In this document: in pieces, positions 1 to 7,163 of the stretch | Position numbering within the stretch: the first letter of the stretch is position 1 | How the letters are laid out: each line of letters starts with the position of its first letter | DNA from: Larix sibirica | Taxonomy: Eukaryota > Streptophyta > Pinopsida > Pinales > Pinaceae | Direction of reading: 5' to 3' | Length of the DNA: 10,171 nucleotides | Assembly (NCBI GenBank): GCA_004151065.3 | Contig: NWUY0300010714.1 | Span: forward strand, 49,753-59,923 | Notes under the pieces: generated by a model | What the model was told of the DNA's origin: nothing | Seen by the model: the letters and a program-made list of their open reading frames with translations, nothing else | The model's database searches: none | Translations under genes and position numbers: made by a program

Positions 1-357
1 AGACAAGGTTGATTGTTGCTCAACATTTGTGCTTTCTACCCTTTCTGCATTTTCGTCCATATTGTTTTCATGTTCCAAACCTTTAGCTTCTCTTGCTGCA
101 TTGACGAGTAGAGCATCTTCCTCAGTCCTCACATTAGCATCTGGAGCTCTACTGGATTCTTCATGGTTTTCATCTTTTGTTATTGTTAAGTCTGTTGTCA
201 GTGCCTCATTATTTGTTGGAAACATCCCATCAACTTTTGTTACTGGAACAATAACTGGGCTTCTTTGTGATTCTTCTGTTTGGTCTACCAACGATGGATA
301 TGAGATTGTTTCTTGTTGATCAATGCTACTCCTTTCTGGCTGTTCTAGAGCTTGATT
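1..357 (-). repeat. Repeat unit 6 (even subtype, cut by window edge)
   Basis: The first 119 codons of a sixth unit are visible. It follows the even subtype: SIDQQETISYPSLVDQTEES, VTKVDGMFPTNNEALTTD, DENHEESSRAPDANV, LLVNAAREAKGLEH, NNMDENAER and NVEQQSTLS. Its opening is altered (NQALEQPERS in place of IQDLKQPESRS). The array plainly continues past the left edge. Confidence 0.9.
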
Positions 358-3300
358 ACTACTTATATGTGTTCCAGTTATAGTGGCAAGGCTTTCGAGA
401 ATTTTGGTTACTCCATCTGTTTCCAGAGCTGGAACTGTTTCTTGACCTTGTTCCTCTATAACTGGAGGAGAGTGCGACTGTTCCTTTTTGACACACAAAT
501 GTATTGGTTCTTGTGCATTTTCCACATTGTTACTTTCAGGTTCCAAGTCTTCACCTTTTTCTACTCCATTGATAGCGAAAGCATCTTGCTCTAGTTTTGT
601 TTCAGTTGCTGCTGTATGTGATTGGTCATGTAGTTCTTCTGAAGGTATCACTGGGTCCACTTCCCAAGCATTTTCCTTCCTGCTAACAGACTCAGGAATT
701 TCTAAAGCTGGAGACAAGGTTGATTGTTGCTCAACATTTTTGCTTTCTGTCCTTTCTGCATTTTCGTCATTATTCTTTCCGTGTTCCAAACCTTTGGCCT
801 CTCTTACTGCATTAATGAGTATAGCATCTTCCTCAGTTCTCGCTTTTGCATCTGGCACTCTACTGGATTCTTTGTTCTTTTCATCTGTTGTTGTTAGCAG
901 GTCTGTTGTTCGTGCTTTGTTGTTTGTTGGAAACATCCCATCAACTTCTGTTACTGGAACAATAACTGGACTTCTGCGTGATTCTTTTGTTTGGTATACC
1001 AAAGATGGATATGAGATTGTTTCCTGTTGGTCGAGGCTTCTGCTTTCTGCTTCTTTTATATCTTGAACATCCATTATATCAATATGTGTTCCATTCATAG
1101 TGTCAAGGCTCTCAACAATTCCTGTTTCTCCAGTATCTAGAACTGGATCTGTTTTTTGATCTTGTTCCTCTATAGCTGGAGGAGAGTGCAACTGTTCCAT
1201 GTTGACACACAGGCTTGTTGGTTCTTGTGCATTTTCCACTTGATTACTTTCAAGTTCTGTGGTATCTTCCTCCAAATTTGTTTCAGTTGTTGCTGTATGT
1301 GATTGGTCATGCAGTTCTTCTGAAAGTATCATTGGGTCTGCTTCCCAAGCATTTTCCTTCCTGTGAACAGTCTCAGGAATTTCTTTTACTGCATTGATAT
1401 CTGAACAGGTCCATGAGTCTTCATGTTCTTCTTCTAAATCCAGAGACAATGTTGATTGTTGCTCAACGTTTGTGCTTTCTCCCTTTTCTGCATTTTCATC
1501 CATATTCCTTTCATGTTCCAAACCTTTAGCCTCTCTTGCTGCATTAACGAGTAGAGCATCTTCCTCAATGCTCACATTAGCATCTGGAGCTCTACTGGAT
1601 TCTTCGTGGTTTTCATCTGTTGTTATTGTCAAGTCTGCTGTCTGTGCCTCATTATTTGTTAGAAACATACCATCAACTTTTGTTACTGGAACAATAACTG
1701 GATTTATGTGTGATTCTTCTGTTTGCTCTTCCAATGATGGATATGTGATTGTTTCCTGTTGATCAATGCTTCTGCTTTCTGGCTGTTTTAGATCTTGAAT
1801 ACCACTTATATGTGTTCCAGTTATTGTGGCAAGGCTCTCAACAATTTTTGTTACTCCATCAGTATCCAGAACTGGAACTGTTTCTTGACCTTGCTCCTCT
1901 ACAGCTGGAGGAGAGTGCGACTGTTCCTTGTTGACACACAGACTCACTGACTCTTGTGCATTTTCCACATTGTTACTTTCAAGTTGCGAGGCTTCGCTTT
2001 TTTCTACTCCATTGATAGCTATAGCATCTTGCTCTAGTTTTGTTTCAGTTGTTGCTGTATGTGATTGGTCATGGAGTTCTTCTGAAGGTATCACTGGGTC
2101 CGCTTCCCAAACATTTTCCTTCCTGTGAACAGACTCAGGAATTTCATTTGCTGCATTGATATTTGAACATGTCTGTGAATCTTCATGTTGTTCTCCCAAA
2201 GCTGGAGAAAAGGTTGATTGTTGCTCAGCATTTGTGCTTTCTGTCCTTTCTGCATTTTCGTCATTATTCCTTCCATGTTCCAAACCTTTGGCTTCTCTTG
2301 CTGCATTAATGAGTAGAGCATCTTCCTTAGTTCTAACATTTGCATCTGGAGCTCTACTGGATTCTTTGTGCTTTTCATCTGTTGTTTGTGCCTTGTTGTT
2401 TGTTGGAACCATCCCATCAACTTCTGTTACTGGAATAACTGGACTTCTGTGTGATTCTTCTGTTTGGTATACCAAAGATGGATATGAGATTGTTTCCTGT
2501 TGGTCAAGGCTTCTGCTTTCTGGTTCTTTTAGATCTTGAACATCCATTATACCATTAATAGTATCAATGCCCTCAACAATTTCTGTGACTCCTTCAGTAT
2601 CTAGAATTGGATCTGTTTCTTGACCGTGTTCCACTTCCTCTATAGCTGGAGGAGAGTGCAACTGTTCCTTGTTGACACACAGGCTTGTTGTTTCTTGCGC
2701 ATTATCCACTTTGTTTCTTTCAAGTGCCGTGGCTTCATCCTTTTCTACTTCATTGATAGCTGAAGCATCTTCCTCCATCTTTGATTCAGTTGCTGCTGTA
2801 TGTGATTGGTCATGCAGTTCTTCTGAAAGCATCATTGAGTCTGCTTCCCAAGCATTTTCCTTCCCGTGAACAGTCTCAGGAATTTCTTTTACTGCATTGA
2901 TATCTGAACGGGTCTGTGGATCTTCATGTTCTTCCAAAGCTGGAGACAAGGTTGATTGTTGCTCAACATTTGTGCTTTCTGCCCTTTCTGCATTTTCGTT
3001 CATATTCCTTTCATGTTCCAAACCTTTCGCCTCTCTTGCTGCATTAGTGAGTAGAGCATCTTCCTCAGTGCTCACATTAGCATCTGGAGTTCTACTGGAT
3101 TCTCCGTGTTTTTCATTTGTTGTTATTGTCAAGTCTGTTGTCAGTGCCTCATTATTTGTTGGAAACATCTCATCAACTTTTGTTACTAGAACAATAACTG
3201 GATTTCTGTGTGATTCTTCTGTTTGATCTACCAATGATGGATATGGGATTGTTTCCTGTTGATCAATGCTTTTGCTTTCTGGCTGTTTTAGATCTTGAAT

Positions 3301-6300
3301 ACCACTTATATGTGTTCCAGTTATAGTGGCAAGGCTCTCAGCAATCTTGGTTACTCCATCAGTATCCAGAGCTGGAACTGTTTCTTGACCTTGTTCCTCT
3401 TTAGCTGGAGAAGAGTGTAACTGTTCCTTGTTGACAGACAGACTTCCTGGTTCTTGTGCTTCTTCAACATCATTACTTTCAAGTTTCATAGCTTCCTCCT
3501 TTGCAGCTCCATTGATAGCTATATTATCTGCCACTATTTTTATCTCAATCACTGCCATATGTGAGTGGTCATGCGGTTCCTCTGAAGCTATCATTAGGTC
3601 TTCTTCCCAAGCATTTTTCTTCCTGTGAACAGTATGACGAACTTCTTTAGCTGCATTGATATCTGAACATGTCTGTGAATCTTCATTTTGCTCTTCTAAA
3701 GCTGGAGACAAGGTTGATTGTTGCTCAGCATTTGTGTTTTCTGTCCTTTCTGCATTTTCCTCATTATTCCTTTCATGTTCTGAACATTTATCCTCTCTTG
3801 CTACATTAATGAGTAAATCATCTTCCTTGGTTTTCACATTTGCATCTGGAGCTCTACTGGATTCTTTGTGCTTTTTGCCTGCTGTTATTGTGAAATCTGT
3901 TGTCTGTGCATCGTTATTTGTTGGAAGCATCCTATCAATTTTTGTTATTGGATCAATAACTGGAATTCTGTGTGATTCTTCTGTTTGGTATACCAAAGAT
4001 GGATATGAAAGTGTTTCCTGTTGGTCAGTGCTTCTGCTCTCTGGATCTTTTAGATCTTGAACACCACTGCTTTTGAGTTGCTTAACTTTTGCATCCTCTT
4101 TTTCTTCATTAGTAGCCTCCATTGTTGCTTCAATGACAGAAGTCGTGTTGAATTCTTTACAAAGTTCTTCCTGTAGTATTATTTGTTTTAATTCCACTGT
4201 ATTTTCCTTTGCGTTAAAGGTCTCAATGACTTCCAGTGCTGAAATAGTGGGTTGAGCTGTGTCTGATTCCTCATATTTCTCTTTCAATGATGGACATGAC
4301 AGATTTAGTTGCTCATCAACATCTCTATTTTTACTCTTTTGCTCATTTTTAATATCTCTGCAATCATAATCCACATCTAGTACAGTCTCTGCTGCAACAT
4401 TATTAGCTAGAAAGTCTTCTTTTATTGCATTAGTTGTAGTTGTACATGATAGTTTGTGATGTTCTACTGTTTGCGGCGTGGTGTTTGTTTTATCCATCAT
4501 AGGAACATTAGCAATTTCTGTTTCTACATTGGTAGCTGGTGGTGGATTTGGTTCTTCACCCTGTTCTTCCATAGTTGGAGGGGGGTCCTGTTTTTTTTCA
4601 TCATTTATACTTGCTGTTTCCTCAGCTTTAACCACCTCAATACTTTCCTCAGCTTTGACCACCTCAATACATTCAATATATATGAATTTTCCCTGTGCTG
4701 TTGTATTTAATAGTGTAGCATCTACCACCATTGTTGCATCGGTTGCTGTTGGATCCAAGACTTCATGCAGTAATTCTAAAGTAATTGTTGGGTCTGCTTC
4801 CCAAGTATTGTTCCTTGTGTTAAGCATCTCTCTGTCTTTTACTTCATTGATACATGGAGTTGCCTGCGATTTTTCATTTTGTCCTTCCAAAGCAGGAGAC
4901 AAGGTAAATTGCTGGTCATTGTCAACTGTGCTTTCTGTTTTTTCCACATTTCCCTTGTTACTGCTTTCATGTTCCATACCTTTATCTTCTGTTGCTGCAT
5001 TGATTTGTAGAACAAGTCTCTCTGTAGGCACATCACTAGCTAGAGCTCTATTGTTTCCTTTTTGCTGTTTATTTATTGATACTGTCTGATATGCTGTTTG
5101 TTCATTTTCTTTTGTTGGAAGCATCCCAACAACTGTTGTCGCTGTAACAGTGTCTGGATTTTGGTGTGATTCTTCTTGTTGGTCTTCCATAGCTGGACAC
5201 AGGACTATTTCTTGTTGGTCAATGCTTCTGGATTTTGTCATTATAACATTTTCAACATGACTGCTTTCAGGTCCCCCAATTCTGGCATTGTGTATTACTT
5301 GATAAGTGTTTAGGATATCTGGTTCTATTGTTTCATCAGTGGCAGGAGCTGTAATGATTTTTATATGTGACTCTTCCAATGGTAAAATTTGTTCTGCTAG
5401 CATTGCATCGTCCTTTGTTGGAAAACTCTCAACAACTTCTAATGCTGCATTTGGGGTTTGAGCCATGGCTGCTTCTCTGCATACTTTTATATAAGATATG
5501 TCCCTTTGTTCATCAGAATTGTTTTTTCCATGAGAATCTCTATTCTCAACATCATTGCATCCAAGTTTAATAAATCTTACATCCTCGGTTGTTGTGTCAT
5601 TGGCTACATCTTCCTCTTTTGTTGCATGAGATTCTTCATAACATTTTTCTGTTTCTCTTGTTGACTCTTTTGTCTCTTTGCTGTCTGTTGTGGGAAGGTT
5701 AGCAGCAATATCTGTTGCTGGACTTGTAGCTGGAGTTGTTTCTGATCTCTCACCTTTTTCAGTCAAATCTGGAATAGAGACTGATGGTTGCTCATCAGCA
5801 TTTGTACTTTTTGGCTTTTGTGCATATTTTCCCAAAGTTTCCTTGTCTTTTACAGCACTGGAAGTTATGGCAGCTAACTCTGTTGCTGTCTCAATAGCTG
5901 GAGTTATTTCTGACCCTTTGTCCTCTCCTTGTATGGATGCTACTGCCTCTGTTGCTTCTGTAGTGTCTCTAGTAGAAATGTTACCAACTTCTTCAGGTGC
6001 TGCAATGGTTGCTGTAGATCTATATGATTCTTCTCTTGTAGCAAATACCTTGGCAAGATCTTTTGCTTCCTTAGAAGGAGCTGCAGCTGATTGCAGTGGT
6101 TCCTGTTTGCTCTCTTGAAGTGATTTCTCACTTGGTATTCTTTCTGTAAATGATCTGGATGTGAATGGTCTTGCTTCATTTTTCGCTGATTTAGATTCAT
6201 GAAGAGGGTTGTTTTCTGAAATAAGAATACGGGAATCTGTCAAACTTTTTCCAAACTCATCAAGAGCATCATGATAATCATCTGGCAGGCTTCCTGGATG

Positions 6301-6441
6301 TGCGCTCATTTGTAGCTGTTTGAAGGTTGAATCTTCTTCAGAAGATTCAAAAGCTGCAGAAGTATGCGCTTTCCCATCTGTGTTACTCTTTCCATTGTCT
6401 GTTGAACTTCTGGCACTGAGCACCTCAGGAGTTTCTGCTTC
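1..6441 (-). CDS. Giant acidic tandem-repeat protein, large internal exon, partial at both ends
   Basis: I do not recognise this protein family. Read from 6441 down to 1, the frame is open for 2,147 codons and exits the left edge, so the C-terminus is missing. The composition is rich in Glu, Thr, Ser, Asn, Gln, Asp and Ala and poor in aromatics, with no membrane segment, signal peptide or catalytic motif that I can see. This suggests a long, disordered, acidic scaffold-like protein. The first ~200 residues are non-repetitive and include the words LPDDYHDALDEFGKSL, SENNPLHESKSAK and SRSFTERIPSEKS. Degenerate repeats follow, then six units of about 250 residues. Every inter-unit indel I found is a multiple of three, which argues for selection on the protein. 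There is no ATG at the head: an in-frame TAA sits at 6450-6448, so I infer entry through a 3' splice site near 6442. The first in-frame ATG is at 6309-6307, but the 44 residues before it resemble the rest, so I do not take it as the start. Earlier exons are not visible in the window. Confidence 0.85.
358..1068 (-). repeat. Repeat unit 5 (odd subtype, 17-residue deletion)
   Basis: Unit of 237 codons. It carries odd markers (VQDIKEAES, SLVYQTKES, TEVDG, NNKART, DEKNKESS, NNDENAERT, VIPSEELHDQSH, LATITGTHIS). STLSPALE runs straight into IPESVSRKENAW near 700, so the usual 17-residue linker that holds TCSDINA and its neighbours is missing (51 bases). GAA codons at both ends of the gap could have given microhomology for the deletion. 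Confidence 0.9.
1069..1800 (-). repeat. Repeat unit 4 (even subtype, in-frame deletion)
   Basis: Unit of 244 codons. It carries even markers (IQDLKQPESRSIDQQET, VTKVDGMF, NNEAQ, DENHEESS, RNMDENAE, INAVKEIPETV, MILSEELHDQSH, tail THIDIMD). It lacks about ten residues after NLEEDT, where the other units carry an AIN(G/E).EK stretch. It has a second Trp (SWTCSD) and reads LVDQ as LEEQ. Confidence 0.9.
1801..2541 (-). repeat. Repeat unit 3 (odd subtype, in-frame deletion)
   Basis: Unit of 247 codons. It carries odd markers (VQDLKEPES, SLDQQET, SLVYQTEESHR, TEVDG, NNKAQTTD, NNDENAERT, VIPSEELHDQSH, tail LATITGTHISG). It lacks about six residues between NNKAQTTD and EKHKESS, where units 4, 5 and 6 have a Thr/Leu/Ile-rich stretch, and one Val in SPVIPVT. 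Its core reads KENVWEAD rather than KENAWEAD. All these gaps keep the frame. Confidence 0.9.
2542..3300 (-). repeat. Repeat unit 2 (even subtype)
   Basis: Unit of 253 codons. Even-subtype markers are IQDLKQPES, SIDQQET, SLVDQTEESHR, VTKVDEMFPTNNEALTTD, NVEQQS, INAVKEIPETV and a tail ending INGIMD. Private features are HGKENAW (Arg to Gly), QTRSD where units 1 and 4 have TCSD, and an extra pair of residues in EEVEHGQET. Confidence 0.9.
3301..4062 (-). repeat. Repeat unit 1 (odd subtype, most diverged of the six)
   Basis: Unit of 254 codons. It carries the odd-subtype markers (VQDLK, SLVYQTEESHR, KHKESS, LLIN, NAEQQS, and the tail DGVTKIAESLATITGTHISG). It has many private changes: KCSEH where the others have KGLEH, NAWEED instead of NAWEAD, EEPHDHSH instead of EELHDQSH, and LSVNKEQ where units 2 to 4 have LCVNKEQ. 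It is next to the degenerate part of the array, which fits older divergence. Confidence 0.9.
4063..4500 (-). repeat. Degenerate short repeat unit without the core Trp
   Basis: This stretch of 146 codons matches only the middle of the unit. DVDEQLNLSCPSLKEKYEES aligns with NVEQQSTLSPALEEQHEDS, and ALEVIETFNAKENTVE aligns with INAVKEIPETVHRKENAWE, with Val in place of the core Trp (codon 4197-4195). The beginning and end of the normal unit are absent. It also resembles the stretch near 5500-5400 (ALEVVESFPTKDD), so the two may be one old subtype. Confidence 0.6.
4501..5280 (-). repeat. Degenerate full-length repeat unit
   Basis: This 260-codon stretch aligns end to end with the later units but at much lower identity. 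Landmarks in the right order are PESS, SRSIDQQE, QQEESH, VVGMLPTKENE, NNRALASDVPTE, LQINAATEDKGMEHESSN, NVEKTESTVD, FTLSPALEGQNE, CINEVKD, NNTWEADPTITLELLHE, SINDEKKQDPPPTMEEQGEE and a short tail ending NVP. The conserved Trp codon is at 4803-4801. I read this as an old copy from which, or alongside which, the recent array grew. Confidence 0.75.
4621..4674 (-). repeat. Two tandem 27-base copies encoding a nine-residue motif
   Basis: Within the giant frame, E-x-IEVVKAE is encoded twice in a row (ECIEVVKAE, then ESIEVVKAE). The copies differ at only a few bases. This is a recent local duplication inside the degenerate unit and preserves the frame. Confidence 0.85.
5281..5820 (-). repeat. Highly eroded repeat units toward the N-terminal side
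   Basis: Two weak echoes of the unit core are visible. One is KSTNADEQPSVSIPDLTEKG near 5815-5755, which resembles ESTNVEQQSTLSPALEE. The other is SDEQRDISYIKV followed by ALEVVESFPTKDDAM near 5520-5401, which resembles the short unit at 4500-4063. The position matching the core Trp is Met at 5403-5401. These alignments were made by eye and need a profile comparison. Confidence 0.45.
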
Positions 6442-6480
6442 CTGGCATTAACATGGCCATAGATGTCTTAAAAATCATGT
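6442..6480 (-). other. Putative 3' splice site (intron acceptor) for the giant exon
   Basis: On the minus strand a T-rich stretch (GATTTTTAAG) is followed by TTAATGCCAG and then GAAGCAGAAAC, the start of the open frame. The AG at 6443-6442 is the nearest acceptor that removes the in-frame TAA at 6450-6448. A second candidate AG lies seven bases further in, at 6436-6435 (AAGCAG). The upstream TTGCTTCAG near 6480 would also be a good acceptor, but it would leave the stop in frame. This is inference from the reading frame and plant splice consensus; no donor could be assigned. Confidence 0.55.
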
Positions 6481-6745
6481 GCTGAAGCAACCAGAAGAAC
6501 TTTTGACCCCACTCTATTTAAGAAATTAGATATGCTCATGAATGCCTAGAGAAGAATCTTGAAATAGATGGCAGGTAAATTGAACAGTTCTTGGAAAATT
6601 TGTTTGTTCAAAATAGTATAGTTGAATGTGCAGTATAATTTGCCTTTTGTTGCCATTTTGAGACCACCTTAAAGATGATATATATGTATCATTACGTATA
6701 GTTTCTTCCTGGGAACAATGTTTGCTACTGTAACACACGACTTGG
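6448..6745. other. Non-coding stretch upstream of the giant exon, probable intron
   Basis: No supported gene is present. Short open frames here have no protein-like composition. On the minus strand this is the sequence just before the putative splice acceptor, so it is probably intron. A TATA-like run (minus-strand ACATATATATC around 6675-6687) could instead belong to a promoter if transcription starts here, but the frame evidence favours an intron. Confidence 0.4.
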
Positions 6746-6761
6746 TATCAAGCATGGATCT
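6746..6761. repeat. Left target-site duplication of the SINE dimer
   Basis: TATCAAGCATGGATCT matches 7148-7163 (TATCAAGCATGAATCT) at 15 of 16 bases. It borders the T-run that marks the element's 3' end. Confidence 0.85.
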
Positions 6762-6780
6762 TTTTTTTCCCAGGAAAAGC

Positions 6781-6955
6781 TCATGGAGAAACCCAAGGGA
6801 TACTTCCCCACATTCCTGGATTGCATCCCTAGTTAACTTGTTGGCATGGACTAGTGTGCCTAACCTAGGTGGATTCAAACTGGGCACCTGCTTGCATGAA
6901 ATTAGCTAAATGCCCAACAACATTCGCGACAACTGGTTGAACCCATCCCTTGGGC
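6781..6955 (-). repeat. SINE monomer 2 (3' half of the dimer)
   Basis: 175 bases, aligning to monomer 1 without gaps at about 135 of 175 positions by my hand count. The B box is AGTTTGAATCC (6881-6871). The A box is degraded (GGGTTCAACCAGTT, 6944-6931), so internal transcription from this half is less likely. The A-run at 6768-6761 follows it. Confidence 0.8.
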
Positions 6956-7062
6956 GTTTTAAAAACAAAATCTCATGGGGAAACTGAAGGGATGCTTCCC
7001 CACATTTGTGGATGGCATCCTTGGTAAACCTGTTAGGGTAGACTAGTGCACCTCAACTAGAA

Positions 7063-7073
7063 GGATTCAAATC
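7063..7073 (-). promoter_or_regulatory. RNA polymerase III B box of the SINE
   Basis: Minus-strand GATTTGAATCC fits the B-box pattern GRTTCRANNCC with one difference. It pairs with the A box at 7136-7123. Confidence 0.7.
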
Positions 7074-7122
7074 GGGCCCCTGCCGGCATGGAACTAGCCA
7101 AATGCCCAGCAACATTGACAGG

Positions 7123-7136
7123 AACCGGTTGAGCTA
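7123..7136 (-). promoter_or_regulatory. RNA polymerase III A box of the SINE
   Basis: Minus-strand TAGCTCAACCGGTT fits the tRNA A-box pattern TRGCNNARYNGG closely. It lies 12 bases inside the element's 5' end, as expected for an internal type 2 promoter. Confidence 0.7.
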
Positions 7137-7147
7137 ATTCCTTGGGC

Positions 7148-7163
7148 TATCAAGCATGAATCT
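7148..7163. repeat. Right target-site duplication of the SINE dimer
   Basis: TATCAAGCATGAATCT is the partner of 6746-6761. The single difference (A for G) would have arisen after insertion. Confidence 0.85.

Larger units (their letters stand above)
1..4062 (-). repeat. Coding tandem array, six units of ~250 codons
   Basis: Five full units and one edge-truncated unit follow one another head to tail in the minus-strand frame. Their lengths are 762, 759, 741, 732, 711 and at least 357 bases. Each unit reads, in order: (V/I)QDLK.PESRS.DQQET, YPSLV.QTEESHR, MFPTNN, ESSRAPDANV, EEDALL.NAAREAKGLEH, ENAER.EST, EQQSTLSPALEE, INA..E, KENAWEAD, EELHDQSHTA, NAQE, LCVNKEQ.HSPPA, EEQGQET, and a variable tail. 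Units 1, 3 and 5 share one set of diagnostic residues; units 2, 4 and 6 share another. Across 120 bases that I compared by hand (2941-3060 against 1441-1560) identity was about 91%. Confidence 0.95.
6762..7147 (-). mobile_element. Dimeric tRNA-derived SINE with target-site duplications
   Basis: A 386-base insertion is bounded by 16-base direct repeats. On the minus strand it starts at 7147 with GCCCAAGGAATTAGCTCAAC. It contains two 175-base monomers joined by a 17-base T/A-rich linker and ends in a short A-run (T-run 6761-6768 on the plus strand). Each monomer has an RNA polymerase III-type A box and B box in the same orientation as the A-tail, as expected for a tRNA-derived SINE copied by LINE machinery. 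It encodes no protein. One flank mismatch and ~77% identity between monomers suggest a moderately old insertion of an already diverged dimer. I cannot name the family from memory. Confidence 0.85.
6973..7147 (-). repeat. SINE monomer 1 (5' half of the dimer)
   Basis: 175 bases. It has the better promoter of the two: A box TAGCTCAACCGGTT (7136-7123) and B box GATTTGAATCC (7073-7063), both close to the eukaryotic tRNA consensus. The gap between the boxes is about 49 bases, longer than in a normal tRNA, so this is a tRNA-derived head rather than a tRNA gene. Confidence 0.8.

Noticed and set aside
2091-2420. Minus-strand open frame of 109 codons rich in Met, Gln and Lys, with similar short ones at 4839-5036 and 5940-6200
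   Set aside because: These are other reading frames of the same strand. The main frame is open throughout the same intervals and is repeated unit by unit.
1-4062. CRISPR array or non-coding satellite
   Set aside because: Units are ~750 bases, contiguous, diverged and open in one frame; there are no short identical repeats with unique spacers.
29-4255. A series of plus-strand open frames (for example 488-1066, 192 codons) with recurring Ser/Leu-rich words
   Set aside because: They are antisense to the minus-strand repeat units. They recur because the repeats recur, and each is broken at places where the minus frame stays open.
4456-5664. Plus-strand open frames 4456-4710, 4478-5089, 5367-5570 and 5458-5664
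   Set aside because: They overlap the giant minus-strand frame, have biased antisense composition (Phe, Leu, Cys, Ser) and show no domain.
6307-6309. ATG as the start codon of the giant protein
   Set aside because: The frame is open for another 44 codons upstream with matching composition, so a splice acceptor near 6442 explains the data better. It stays possible without transcript data.
6669-6909. Short open frames on both strands (6669-6887 minus, 6718-6909 plus)
   Set aside because: They lie across the SINE and its flank and are chance frames in a non-coding element.
7063-7136. A genuine tRNA gene
   Set aside because: The A and B boxes are present, but their spacing is too long, no acceptor stem or anticodon arm can be folded by eye, and the context is a SINE monomer present twice.
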